Below, in pieces: positions 44,768 to 57,075 of a stretch of 64,000 bases of DNA. Every line of letters starts with the position of its first letter. The first letter of the stretch is position 1. The notes below the pieces were generated by a model. That model searched no databases, was not told the origin of the DNA, and was given only the letters and a program-made list of their open reading frames with translations. Both the position numbers and the translations under genes were made by a program. Source of the DNA: Elmis aenea (lineage: Eukaryota; Arthropoda; Insecta; Coleoptera; Elmidae); contig OX393579.1 in NCBI GenBank assembly GCA_947652605.1, forward strand, positions 21,659,674 through 21,723,673, in the 5' to 3' direction.

Positions 44768-45312
44768 TATGTTGTCGCTAGAATCTGATCAAGGCTGTTA
44801 TTGCATCAAGAACATCAAAACTAAATGTTTTGCAGAGTTATACGTGCCACTGGCCATTTCCTTTGGAGAAATAGGGGAAAAACTGAAAAGTTGAATGGTA
44901 AAGGTAATTTTGCCGATCGCGTTGGCTATGAAACCGTCAGAGATCAAATCGAAATTCTTCTATTTATCAATGCGCGCATCCTTTGCAAGTAAAATGGTTC
45001 CAATTTTTTGAAAAAATCTTTAACGGTTCCGGAGAAAAACGTTAAAAACGAGGCCCTTGTAAAAACAATTTCCCCCATGTTAAACGTCTTTGCAAGTGGC
45101 ATAGATTTAGCTATACAACTTCTCAAATCATAGCGTTTGCAGGGGTTTCGTTTTTGACGTTTTTCTCCGGAACCGTTTAAGATTTTTTCAAAAAATTTAC
45201 ACCTTTTAACTTGCAAGAGTTCGATGAATTCTTGGGAGATTCCTATTTTCTGTAAAACTTGTATGGCATTTTTTATTAGTATTTTATTAAATACTTTGTT
45301 TAAGTCCATCAT
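44768..45312. pseudogene. two LINE fragments around a palindrome
   Basis: The plus strand from 44768 repeats the sequence of 37615-37830 (e.g. ATCGCGTTGGCTATGAAACC, CGTCAGAGATCAAATC), giving FADRVGYETVRDQIEI and INARIL. At 44985-45215 the palindrome follows, with arms joined by CGGTTCCGGAGAAAAACGT. On the far side the minus strand reads MMDLNKVFNKILIKNAIQVL then QKIGISQEFIELLQ, a different, N-terminal RT region ('D..KAFD......L...L...GIP..FI.LL'). So two LINE pieces of opposite orientation abut the palindrome. Both are broken. Confidence 0.5.
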
Positions 45313-46046
45313 GCTTCATCGAATAGCATGTTTGAAATGTTAAGTATTAAAAATCTTTTATATGTAGGCCAATTAACGTCCTTTCTTAACAAAAATTCGT
45401 CTAGTAATAAGTTTAGTAATTAAAAAAATTTATTAGAGAAAATAAGTTACATTCAATGCAGAACTTGTTACTTTACCTTCTTTGTCCGATACTTTTGACA
45501 GACTTTTAGAACAAAAAGTGACGTGATTGCATTTCCTTCCGTTCACTTCCATGATTTATTTAATTATAACCTTAATTTGACTTTACCAGAATTAATGGAT
45601 AGATTTGTTAAAATGAATACTATTTCTGTAATCACCTAATCTGATTTACATAAAAAATAATTATAAAAGAGACTTTTCTCGCTCCTAAACACCAGAGAAT
45701 TTCTCTCAATTTAAACATACGATGTGCAGTTCGTGCGAAACACGATGATATTTCCACGAAGCTCTTTAAAAATAAACGACCCTATTGCATTAGCATCAGA
45801 TGCATAAAGAAGATCGCGATATTATGTGAGGTTAGCTTTTTTGCTTAATGATTTTAAGATGTTATGGGTAACCTGTCATTTTAAAAGAGCGAACGATATA
45901 GTAGGTATATAACAATATGACTATGTAGTATGTACATATAATTATGTAAATATGTACCAATGTTTATATTACGTCGTTAAACACTATTGCTTTTTAATTA
46001 TCTGCGTACAAATTTTGCCTTTTGCAGTTATTTGTACAAAGATGTA
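45313..46046. other. AT-rich DNA, no gene seen
   Basis: Nothing recognised. Confidence 0.5.
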
Positions 46047-46724
46047 CAAGGGGTATCACTTAATTCGGAGAACAATGGGATCTTGATTAATGTGTGAGAT
46101 TGAGATTCTGAATTAACAAAAAGTTACAAGTAATAGACCCCATTTTGTAGCGATATCTTGACATTTTGAAAAATGCGTATGTAGATGCAAAAAATGAAGT
46201 TGTGCAATTTTTTATTATTGATTATCATTTCTAATTTTAAAATTAAACAGCTGAGTATTTGTGCATTACGATTTATTAATATGGTTAATGAATCGCTAAC
46301 ATTAGTTTTTTCATTGCACTCCTAGTAACAAAGATCTAGCAGTCAAAACAAGTAATACAATATTGAAAAGTGAAGAAAAAATGCTATCTATTTATGTAAA
46401 TGTACAAAAGAAATTCAAAAGTTGACTGTTATATTTTTGTATCTAAGTATGCCGTGTAAAATCTGATTTTGTCAATGTAAATCGCATATGAATATATCAC
46501 AATGCAAAATATTTATATTCCTTATGTAAAAACTAAATAATATATTGTGTAAAATAAAAAGTCATAAAATTTTATTTTTAGGATTGATCAACTTAACTGC
46601 GCCTCTGAGTATTGTTACAAATTGAACTCCCTTATAATATGTAACTTTTCTTTAACCTTACCGCATTTCTGTCTTTTATATTAAGCTTGTTTACTTATTG
46701 GTTCGAATTAAGTGGTACACCCTG
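46047..46724. mobile_element. TIR element, CAGGGTGTACCACTTAATTC end
   Basis: The right end, read inward, is CAGGGTGTACCACTTAATTC and the left end CAAGGGGTATCACTTAATTC, about 27 bp of inverted match, with TA on both sides (46045-46046, 46725-46726). The inside (678 bp total) is AT-rich with no transposase fragment found. Member of the CAGGGTG group with short, not palindromic, arms. Confidence 0.75.
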
Positions 46725-48039
46725 TACTTATGCAGGTTGCTAGAATAAAGATGTTGGTTTTAATCCATTAGTCGTCGATATATTTTATTGATATTTTATT
46801 ATTTGTTCACTTACAATATCAGTGTGCTTCATCTACTAATATTCTAATACATACATTAAAAAAGTATTATTAATTTAAAAAAAATTATATCCTTTTAATT
46901 ATGTAGTCTTTCAGAACTTTTTTTTTTATAGCTGTATTACAATTTTTAACTTGCAATCACTGTTTATAGATTCGTGGGATGTAAGACTTTTTTATATTGA
47001 AACAAAAGGTTTATTTTACAATTAATACTGCACAGATTAGCAAGTAGTTAATTGCTATTATTATTTGAATTAGCAGAGAAGTAAGATGCTTATGTAATAT
47101 GTCGCAAACATTTATAGTCTATAGCTTAATTTTTTGCAAAGAATATCATAAAATATATGTATTTTTGTATAATAATAATTAAAACTAATAACTAAAAAAA
47201 GTTTTGTAGCAATATGTTCCTGAAAATATTTATTTAAAAAAAGGTAATAAGGTTATTAGCATATGAGTAAATGATGTCAGTTTGTCCCATTGCAGTAATA
47301 ATTTACAAAATTTAGGAACAATATGTTTTTAAATAAAAATAAGAAATCAGAACAACACTGCGATATACAAGTGTAGTATTTTAAACTAAAAATTCGTTTG
47401 TAAGAGAGAAAACAGTTTGAAATTATTATTCAAAGTAAAGTTTAAGTTTAAACTACTTCTTTTAAACTTGTTTAAGAAAAACCTACCTGTTTATGTAAGT
47501 ATTACACATTGAATAACAGGTAAACATGACATATTTGCATTTGTATTGCACAATATTAATAAAAAAAATGTAAGCTTAAAAATAGGAATGAGATATAACC
47601 ATTTGCATTAGCTGAAACATTTCCAACTTTTATCTTTATATTTGTTTCATAATTATAAACATAAATAGTTGTAGCAAAACAGAGAAATTTAAATAAGAGT
47701 AAGTAATTGTATGTACCTGTTTTGAAAAAGACACAAACGTGTGATTACCCTGTAACTATTACATTATAGGCAACTTTTCTTTCATTTAACTGGAAAAAAA
47801 ATAATTTTCATCATTCTGTATCAAATGCTTTAATATACAACACAAATCAGCACCGTCAACTTTTATTTTATAAGAACTCCAATAAATATTAGTTCAAAAT
47901 CGCTTTAAATTCGTTACAACTCGTTTGCTTATTTGTGAAAGGATGTCTGTAACTAAAGCGATATTTTCTATCGCACGCTACTGCTTTTTGTTACATTTAA
48001 TTAATTTTAAAACAAAATGTTGAAACAATGGCGCAAAAG
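46725..48039. other. AT-rich DNA, no gene seen
   Basis: Nothing recognised. Confidence 0.5.
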
Positions 48040-48483
48040 AAAATTTAAGCCGTTTGCCAAAGCCAACTGTGCTTTCCATTTAAAAAATACAAGTTTTTCA
48101 TTTATCTGAAAATCTGTAGTACGTCAGAACAAAAAAAAGTCCCTTTATTTTGTTTTGCTGAATTTTTTATAATTTTTTTGTATGAACATCGGTAACAACG
48201 GTGATGTTTAAGATTTTAAATATTTTCTTTAATTGGTTTTTCGTCTGTATCTAGAATTATTTTTCAAAAAATGAAAGTACCTATTGCCGAGTAGTTTTTT
48301 AAAATAGGAATATTTTTGTCTAAATTTACCGACTTTGTCAACAGGACATAGATCATTTTGACTTACTTAACGAACTCTGTATCTCCTACAGTTTACGAGA
48401 TCCCGATGCTGTTCACGATAACTGGGACACCCTGTTTATAATTTCAAGATCCCTATAGTATCACAACCCATTTGAACACCCTG
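48040..48483 (-). mobile_element. two nested right ends of CAGGGTGTCCCA type
   Basis: Read on the minus strand, CAGGGTGTTCAAATGGGTTG (from 48483) is followed 49 bases later by CAGGGTGTCCCAGTTATCG (from 48434), then by an arm related to 15008-15400 (TCGTAAACTGTAGGAGATAC, AGAGTT, AAGTCAAAATGATCTATG). One element head was inserted into another. No left partners found. Confidence 0.65.
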
Positions 48484-49739
48484 TATACAGTTTGTTTTGA
48501 ATGCAAGGCTTCTTGATAATAAAAAACCATTGAAAACAATTTGTTTTTTTTTCTTAATCATCGGTAATTCTTACAGAAAATTCATTCTAAAATTAGTTGC
48601 TGATTTAACAAAGTTAACTAATTTAAATGAGAAAATAAAATGTGATTTGATAATATCTTATGCATGTGTTTGTACTCTAGGGTGGTTCTTATTTATCATT
48701 CTGTGTTTTCATGTTTGTTGCTGTATCATGTTTTGTTCCAACTATGAAAAAAACCATGCCTGTAAAATTTCGTATCATTTGAGCAGTGTAAGGTCGCTAA
48801 AATAATTTGAAATTTAGCATTAATACGTGTTCAAAACGACAATTAAGTGCCTTACAGGGTTAAAATTTTAAATTAACAGTCAATCTAATTTTGTAAAGGT
48901 AAAATGTTATATGTTGTCAAGATATAAAAATAATTTAGGAAGTACAGTTATTACAAATTACTTTTTTCGTGTCCTTTATTGAACCGCAGGCTGAATGCAT
49001 ATACTTACATAACAATGCTCAATTTCAAACCATTTTAGCGATCTTAAAACCTGATTTTATTGTGAGGTTATTTTAGTACAAAGGGGTTGACCAGGAACAA
49101 AAAAAAATGAATGGTTATAAGCAACACCATATTTTAAATTACAAAACCAAATTGTTTTCTATTTCATGACATTGATAAGGTGTACTCGTGTTCATTATTT
49201 TTTCTTGATTAGGTGTCAAAGATCAAAATCAAAAGATAAAGTTTGCTTTTTCTGTAATGGTAAAACCTAGCATAAGGTTTCTTTTTAATAAAAAATAGAA
49301 ATTGGTAATTAGTTAAATAATCGAAGCTCTAATTAAACAAACGATTATCGTTATATCATTTGGCATGTTAATATGTAAATCTTTTTTTTTTGTTAACCAT
49401 TACCAATGACATTAAAACTGAACACACCGATTTATCTTGATCTTTAGTGTTTAAATTTCTTATGCATTGCATACGAGAAATAAGTTAATAAAATTCATAG
49501 TTTACAAAATATTGACGTACAAATGGAGAATTAATAATGTAGTTAACCTAATTATTTACAATTTTAAACAGAATTCAAAGCCGGAAACTATCTTAGATAA
49601 ATAGTAACACCCTCCAATCGTAACGTGTTTACAAAATAATAAAACTGTCACGAGCCACACTTGTGAACACGTTGTCACTGACAAATGCATTCAATTAAAT
49701 GCATTTCTTCAGCCAAAACAAACGTTGCATTAAATTTTA
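48484..49739. other. AT-rich DNA with an unassigned ORF
   Basis: A 102-codon plus-strand frame (48497-48805) has one strongly hydrophobic stretch (CTLGWFLFIILCFHVCCCIM). Its length is near the upper end of what chance gives here; no family is recognised. 49685-49710 holds the near-palindrome ATGCATTCAATTAAATGCAT just upstream of the CpG-rich block. Confidence 0.35.
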
Positions 49740-50348
49740 CTAACCCATGATCGCTCCAAGTACCAAAGCGATATGGAGCATGCCGGCGAACGTCACTCTT
49801 CAGTTCGAAAGCGCCGCGGCGCTCAGTGTTACCGCGTTCGTTGAACCGTTCGCCAATATTCTTTGAGCGCGCTTCGACAAAACTTTACCGCGTCTTGCAA
49901 CGCAAGTTTAATCCCAAACAATTTTTTATAGCAAACATTGTGAAAGTTTACTACAAGTACAAAACTTATAATTACAGAACAATAATTTTAGCGCGTCGAG
50001 TTTATTTGCGTTAATCTGAAAACTTTTCAATTTCCACCTGATGCCACAACTGTTATAAAAACACGGAATTTTATTAGTTATTCTATAACGTTAATTTGAT
50101 AATAAAACAACGGCTGCTACAACAGGAAACTCCGACCCACTTAAGTCAAATACTAATCACTTTCCCATTTTTTATTCTTAGGTAGTTCAATCGGCCCACC
50201 TACCGTGTTGTGAAATGTTTATTTGAACAGGTCTAGTTTGTTATTGTTTTCGATACGGGTAGATATGGTAAAAAAACAATTTAACGGGTGCGACGGTTAT
50301 TGTTCGCCTTAAACAATTCGCTGATCGTGAAATTATTTATAACATAAG
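49740..50348 (+). promoter_or_regulatory. CpG-rich block plus possible non-coding first exon
   Basis: From about 49745 to 49910 the base composition changes sharply: CpG dinucleotides are dense (GCCGGCGAACG, GAAAGCGCCGCGGCGC, ACCGCGTTCGTTG, TTTGAGCGCGCTTCG) in an otherwise CpG-poor window. Two initiator-like TCAGT words occur (49800, 49824), and TATAAAAACACGG at 50056. The following 300 bases have no long frame and end at ATAAG|GTAAGTGAG (donor 50349-50354). Together this looks like a promoter and 5'-untranslated first exon of a plus-strand gene whose next exon is outside the window. No coding exon was found downstream, so this is inference. Confidence 0.45.
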
Positions 50349-51297
50349 GTAAGTGAGCTGTTACTATTAGTTGCAGGTACATATCTGTTGCATTCGCTTT
50401 TTATACGTCAACACGTGTGTGTGACGTGTTTTATTTTGTCATAATTTTCTTGGTAATGGTCAATGAAATCGTATTAATTATATATGAGATTAGATAGAAA
50501 TCTTGAACAGATGTACTAGTTTTTTTTTTTTTGCTTACGAAATGAGAGAATAATAATAACCTAATTAATGTTGAGCGACGTTGGCATTTGAGTCGAGCAA
50601 CGTAATAAATTAGGGACATGTCAACAAAGTGTACCTTATACATATTGCTTGTTTATATCATTATTAATTTTTTTTATCGATTTAATTCGTAGATAAGGCA
50701 TCTAAATTTTGATTGATTGCTAAAAACTAGCGGTAGTAGCTTCATTTAGCTATAACGTTTCAACCGTACAGTGTGCCCGAAATCACCATTTGTAACTTCT
50801 ACACCGTACGAGACAAAAGATCAGTTAAATAGGATAAGAGTTGCCTGTTTTATAGAGCAACATATTGTTGTTTTTACATTTCCAACAAAATTCATGGCCA
50901 CTGAATACTACTGGAAACCTAAATTAGTCAGTATTTTAAATACGACGTAAATCCGCTACGATTGTTGTTAACAAAATCTTACAAAAAAAATTGTAGGTAT
51001 TTACATGTGGTGCAAAATAGCGATATTAATTTATTTAAACACTATTGACGTAATTGACAATACTGCGTTGTTTTAAATAGAAAATATAATTGAGTTATAT
51101 TACCTACAATCTCTAAACGTAGAAATATGTGATCAAAATAAATGTAATAAACCAATTATTATTAAAAAGAGAAACAGAAGGTTTTTTTGACTCCAAGTCA
51201 ACTTTTTTTTGTAACAATCAAAGCGATCCTAAAACAAACATATTTCGTTATTTAATATAGCACAAAAATCGGTACAACGTTTTCCCTTACATTTATA
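50349..51297. other. AT-rich DNA with one element head
   Basis: At 50769, after TA, CAGTGTGCCCGAAATCACCA then TTTGTAACTTC, ATAAGAGTTGCCTGTTTTAT reads like a single arm of the CAGGGTG group. No gene seen. If the donor at 50349 is real, this would be intron. Confidence 0.45.
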
Positions 51298-52010
51298 CAG
51301 GGTGTTGCATGACGTAACGGCCAAACTTATGGAGCATGTTCCTTGAGTCAATTTAAACAAAAAATGTTCCATAAACCATTGTCCAAAACTCGATGTTTAT
51401 CGAGTTATAGACCTTTAAAGTTTATAAAAAAAAGTCAATTAGAACATAAAAAAGGATGAAATACCGCTTGTATTTTCTACATTATTGATTTAACGAGATG
51501 TTTTTTTATAAAATTTGCATCAGCATTTTTTCTGCGCCATTTTGTGTTGTTGAATACTTGATCTTTTTGAAAGTGCTACATTGCTCAAAATTTTCAAAAA
51601 CAAGTGAATTACTCGAAAAAGGTTCATTTTAGGCGTATATGACATTTCACATTTTATAAAGAACATTTAAAAAGGAATCTAAAAATGTAACAATACACAG
51701 GGCGTTCTATTTAAAATAACTAGGTTGGTTGCCTTAGCAAATAAACCGTAACAACAAAACAAAATCGGGTACACCATAAGGCGCAGAAGAGATAGCGATG
51801 TATCTTTTATGAAAAACATTTTGTTGTTAAATCAATATTTTAGAGGATAAAAGCGGTATTTCATCCTTTTTTACGTTAAAATTGTTTTTTGTTTACTTTA
51901 AAGGTCTATAACTCGATAACCATCGAGTTTTGGACTATGGTTTATATAACATTTTTTGCGTAAATTGACTCAAGGAACATGCTCCTTAAGTTTGGCCGTT
52001 ACTCAACGCA
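51298..52010. mobile_element. foldback element, CAGGGTGTTGCATGACGTAA end
   Basis: The left arm CAGGGTGTTGCATGACGTAA, GGCCAAACTTATGGAGCATG, TTCCTTGAGTCAATTTA, GATGTTTATCGAGTTATAGA recurs inverted at the right (CTATAACTCGATAACCATCG ... AACATGCTCCTTAAGTTTGG). The right terminus is decayed. The loop (about 51560-51760) contains a further head, ACACAGGGCGTTCTATTT at 51695, preceded by AGGAATCTAAAAATGTAA, as in the 17.0-17.9 kb element. No transposase fragment recognised. Confidence 0.85.
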
Positions 52011-52732
52011 ACTAGCAACTCGCAACTCAATTGTTTTTAAATATATGAACATTATTTAACTGTGCGTTTTGATGTATTTGCTAATTGATGTACCTACAAT
52101 AGCATTTGTCGTATCATAGGTAATTTTAAAGGTATATCGCATAGTTATGTATCTTTATAAGAAAGCTATATTTACGAACTTTGCATTAAACTTTATGTAC
52201 CTAGTACCTACCATACATTTTTTAAATCGAAAGTAAATAAATACCATAAAATGGTGCTTATTTATTGGAAATTAATTTAGTAATAAGAAATTGTTTAAAA
52301 AAATATTAAAGTTTAGTCTTCGAGCCACATTCTCGAAACGGTAATATAGTAGGTAGATATTTGATTTCTGTTAACACTGTTGGCATCCTTTCATAAATTT
52401 AAGTCGATTTTGTTCGCTATTATGTTATTTATAGCTACGTTAATAACCGAAATATCCCCGGATAAAAAAATCTAAATCGGAACACTTTGTGTAGGTACGT
52501 ACTTAAACATTCTTCTAAAATTTTGTAATTATTGTTTTCACAGTAAATTGGCCACGATACCTTAAAAATTCTATATGGCGTTTATTCGTGTTAAAATAAT
52601 TGACCAACACATCTCAAAAACTAAGCAGGCCGGGCCAATCTTAACAACCCCATGAGATTAAGGTCTTTACCTAACTATTGAATACTCAATTTTCAATTTT
52701 TTATGTTAATAATAACTTGATGTTATTAATAT
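52011..52732. other. AT-rich DNA, no gene seen
   Basis: Nothing recognised. Confidence 0.5.
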
Positions 52733-53122
52733 AGTTATTTATGTATCAAGGCCAAAAAGTGTAACTTTTTCGGCCGCGTCTGGTTTGCAAACAGGCAAGG
52801 CCGAAAAAGTACGTTTTGGCCGAGGTGCATATTACATTTTTTGTGCGATCGAATTAAAAACAATTTAAATTTTTAGTAATTTTTAAAATTATAGGTTAGA
52901 AACTGCGTGACATTCTGTCACTGACAGATGACGGCGTATGTACTGCATTACCGGCCCTCTCCTTAGCAACGGCCGTAAAAGTTACTTTTTCGGCCGTTGC
53001 TAAGGGTAACGGCCTGAAAAGTAACTTTTACGGCCGTTGCTAAGGATAGGGCCGGTAATGCAGTACTTTATGGTTGCTAACGCGTCCGTCAAACAGCTGT
53101 TTCTAGTACGATCGCACAAAAA
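52733..53122 (-). mobile_element. short derivative of the tyrosine-recombinase element, copy 2
   Basis: Same edges as 20395-22279 and nearly the same sequence as 34479-34850, including GCATTACCGGCCCTCTCCTT and GGATAGGGCCGGTAATGCAG. It differs by keeping TTTTTTGTGCGATCGAATTA (lost in copy 1) and by losing about 27 bases (GCTGGCCGAGACGTAGTCGA region) from the left block. 390 bp, no gene. Confidence 0.85.
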
Positions 53123-56100
53123 GTATATTATAGTTAACTTTTAAAAGTTATTAGCTGTCATTTTTTAGAATATTTCAGGAACAGTGTGCAATTTGCACGA
53201 CCACTGGCCGTAAAAACACACTTCTTTGCTCATTTAATCTTTCTTTTACCTTCATTAACCAAGATCACCATATTGAAAAATACAGCCGATGTTAAAAATG
53301 CTTTATGTTATGTACTGTATGCAACTTGGAATGTTTAATGTGACAATATCTATATTTTGCATATTCCAAATGATTTTTATTTTGGTTTTAATATTAATTC
53401 TTTATTGTTCTCATACTTTAAATAAAAAACTTAACGGTTACTCTAAATGAAACATTTTTCACAATGAATAAATGTAAAAGAAACAGCAAAATATAATATA
53501 TTAGTTGCAAATGTATTGTTAATAATAAAAAAAAATTGTTGAATTGTTTAAAGAAATAAGCAAATATCAAAATCAATATTAAGGTATTTTATTAACAACT
53601 TCTGAATTAGGAAAACAACGCAATTTTTATTTTTAATTTGAAATATGCATTAAATTATGCAACTTTGCCCCAATTTAACCTATTTCGTAGCTCTTAAGAA
53701 CCTAACATAAGTAGCATCCCCGTGTTGTCTCCAGTTTGGAACATCTTATATCTAAACTTTTTGCTGTAACGCTGTAAGTTACAGATTTTGTTACAAAACA
53801 TTTTGTTATAACATATTTTATTTCCCTTTAGAAATAAAAATTTAAATGTACAGACCGATGGACCATAAGCATCAATTAATATGCACTTAAAACATCAAAG
53901 TAATAAGAAATCGACAAAGAAATTATGTCTTTCTTGTAAGTGTTTTATATCACTTTGATCAACGCGGCTTCTTTGTTGTCACTGACCTTGAAATCATTAC
54001 TCGAAGCGTTACAAACGAATGCTTTTTATCAAATACAGAGAAAATTACAGATAACAAAGTGGAACAAACAGTTTGAAGTTATATAGGATTTAATGAGCCA
54101 AACAATTGGCTGTTTACTGATATCAGAAAGTAACATGAACCGAATTAATGAGACGTTTAGACATAACGAGGCTTAAAAGTGATAAAGAAAATCAAAAATC
54201 GTCAAATTAATTAACTTTTTTCATTTTATTTATGAAAAGAGTTATGCAAGTTCGTAAAAATAAGGTTTGTAGCCATTTTTAACCTCTAATATATTTTTTA
54301 TACACATAAAATGTAAGTTAGTTCTTGTATATCCATAATAAATTGTAACAGACAATTAAAAATGATAGACTACTACGAAAAAGGAATAAACATAAACATT
54401 ATCTGAAATGTTGTAATTGTATTGTGTCATGCTGTTTTACATAATCGGTACTGATAATGAAATTGTATTATTACACTTATTTTATTCAGTGTTATGTTAA
54501 TTTTTCGTAAGTTATAAGAATCTTGCAGTTGGTGTAATATCTCTTGTAAGGATGGTGCTTCACCGATCTCTTTCTTTTCGTAAACGAAACAAATAACCAA
54601 ACTAAAAAAGGTATTTCAATTTGACTTTATTTTATTTACATCTTTTTGTATGCTGTGATATATGAACCTTTGTAGGTTACTATTTTATTTTCCTTTTGTT
54701 AGATCTCAAATCCCTACGCTTAGTTACCAAGGGTTGTTTTATATAAAGGTATTTATTTTTTTAATGTAAGCAGAACCCTGACTTAAAACCCCTCCGTTTA
54801 ATCACTGATTTAGTAGCAGATTTAATGTGATTAGCTCTAATTAAATGTATATACATCATTGGGCAAACACTGACTTAGAATTATATTGTTTTAAAACGAG
54901 GATGAATTTCTTAAAAACGATGAAACTTTTACAATCTGAAATCGTATAATTATTTATCATGTGTAATATTGATACATAGTAGGTACTTCAAAATAAGTTT
55001 TCCATTTAAAATTTTAAATAAGAAATAGTAACAAGAATTAAAATGAATCTACCATTCGTTTTTTATTGAGATTATTATTTGCTTGTAGGTTTCATCATGC
55101 ATGACCTTTGTTTAGTAAAATCCATCAAATTAATTGTTTTTCTTTTTTAATTTGTAATAGTAATTTCCAAGTGTAAACATAAATAGATAAAATAAAACAA
55201 AGACCATAATCTAAGTTTTAAAAATATTTTTGTTTTTATACTTACCAATTATAAACAACGTTACAAAAATACGTCGGCAGAATTTAAATTTATTTCCTTA
55301 ATCTCTTCAGCGTTGCTAGGATTTGGTTTTTATAATCAATAGTGCTTGGTATTGGTAGTGTCAAAACTGAATCAATTTTTTAAAGGTGCTACTGTAGTAA
55401 TATTTTTTGCAGTTATTACTTACAAAACGACTTTTTTTCTTTAAAAACATTTTTCATTTCTAACAATCAAATATCATTGAACCTAACAATTTTTGGCTCT
55501 TAACGTAAAGTATAATCAAATTTTCCAATAGTTAATAAAAATCTAACCATTTATCGTAATAAAATTAATAAAACTGGCATAAAATAAAACTTTACGTCAA
55601 TTTAAGGCACCGACTAACCCCACTCTCGTTTATAAACCCTAGTAAAAATATTTTATTTTAAAAGGTTTTTTTACTTAAAAAAGTTTGAAATTTTAAAAAA
55701 GTATTTCAGTAATTCAAACAATTTTAAACAAAGCTGTTTCGCTTTTTTTTATCATTGTGCACCTTTCATTGATTTTGTAGCCAATGTAATGGCAATTTGT
55801 TTATATTCAACTTTTTGCTTTTAACTTCACTAAAAAAATAACTGCATGTGTTGAAAAAGTAATCAAGTTCATTTTAGAATCTCATAAATAATTCTTTGTT
55901 GCAGAACTTCATTTTTTGATATTACATTATGCTTCTATCATGACAGATATAGCTAAATAAATAAACGCTATAGAATAATTAATTACATTGTAATTTTAGT
56001 ATAAGTACTTACGTTTAAATTTTAATATTTAACCAAGCATTTTTTATATTACAACCAGAAGCAATCATTCTGAACAGATTTTAGTACCCACTACCACTAG

Positions 56101-56289
56101 CCTTTTTGACACTCGGAGCCAGAGTAAAACCATCCAGAAGTCTGGGCCATCGCCTGAAGCTAATTACCGCTACCTTTAAAGGTTAAATCGATCGGCGATG
56201 TAAAATTATTTTACAATTATTTCACAAAAAATAGTTTTGTGTCGTTTGTGTTCATCGCACGGTAAATCAGTAACTATACAGCAAATATA
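53123..56289. other. AT-rich DNA, no gene seen
   Basis: No recognisable gene, RNA or clear repeat in 3.2 kb. The patch 56100-56200 (CTCGGAGCCAGAGTAAAACC, CATCGCCTGAAGC) is GC-richer and not recognised. Confidence 0.45.
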
Positions 56290-56560
56290 CAGGGTGTTCT
56301 AGATATATTTTGAGCGAAGTACTAATTGTAGTTGACCATGAAAAGGTAAAAATCAAGACAAACGTAGTTTTATTATCCGGTTAAATTAGCAAAAATAATA
56401 TTGTGTTTGTAACTACGAAAGTACAAATGAGTTGCTTGTTTGCTCAATTTTGCATACAAATTAAATAGAAGAGTTTGTTTAAAACGAACGAATCAGCCTT
56501 CTTCCAAAAATACAGTAGGTAATACAAAAATAGTACTTATTTGATACAAATAAGCGGCTT
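56290..56560 (+). mobile_element. single CAGGGTGTTCTAGATATATT arm
   Basis: After TA, CAGGGTGTTCTAGATATATT and a stop-rich arm; no inverted partner found. Right border approximate. Confidence 0.5.
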
Positions 56561-56637
56561 AAAAGAAAAGTGTAAATTGCTCCTACATCCTACATAATAC
56601 TATTTCTAAGCCTTGGGAACGTCCACCGCATCACGAC

Positions 56638-57075
56638 ACAACAACTTTTTCCTACGACCACTAATGTAAATGACTCTTATCGTACAGCCTGCATGCATAG
56701 TAAATGGGTCCTTAAGTACTACGGTAAGCAAAAAGCACAGTTTTTTAAAGAAATGATCAAAGTAAACTCACGTCAAACACTTCCTGCATGCTTAGTAAGT
56801 GAGTTATAACGCACGCTAAGCAAAACGCGCACTTGTCTAGAATTATTAAAGTAGGCTTACGTCAAAATTCATAAGACATCGTAATTACATGTGTATATTA
56901 GCCAAAAAGCCGTTAGGTATTATGTGATCGTAGAAAAAGTAAGCTACATAACACGAGTTGTAAAGCAATTACGCACTCGTGGAAATACGCACTCACCGCA
57001 ACGCGGCTCCGTGCCCAACTTTTCCACGTGCGTAATATGCTTCTTACAACTCTTGTTATGTAATATACTATAACT
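56638..57075 (+). repeat. dispersed repeat TACGCAC family, copy 2
   Basis: Second copy of 40960-41375, same orientation. Here the right hairpin is more complete: GTTGTAAAGCAATTACGCAC and CCACGTGCGTAATATGCTTC then TTACAAC. The plus-strand frame 56891-57073 lies wholly in it and is not a gene. Confidence 0.75.

Noticed and set aside
49747..49863. Short plus-strand frame starting at ATG in the CpG-rich block
   Set aside because: About 38 codons in a stop-poor GC-rich block; no family features and no continuation after the stop. At best an upstream ORF.
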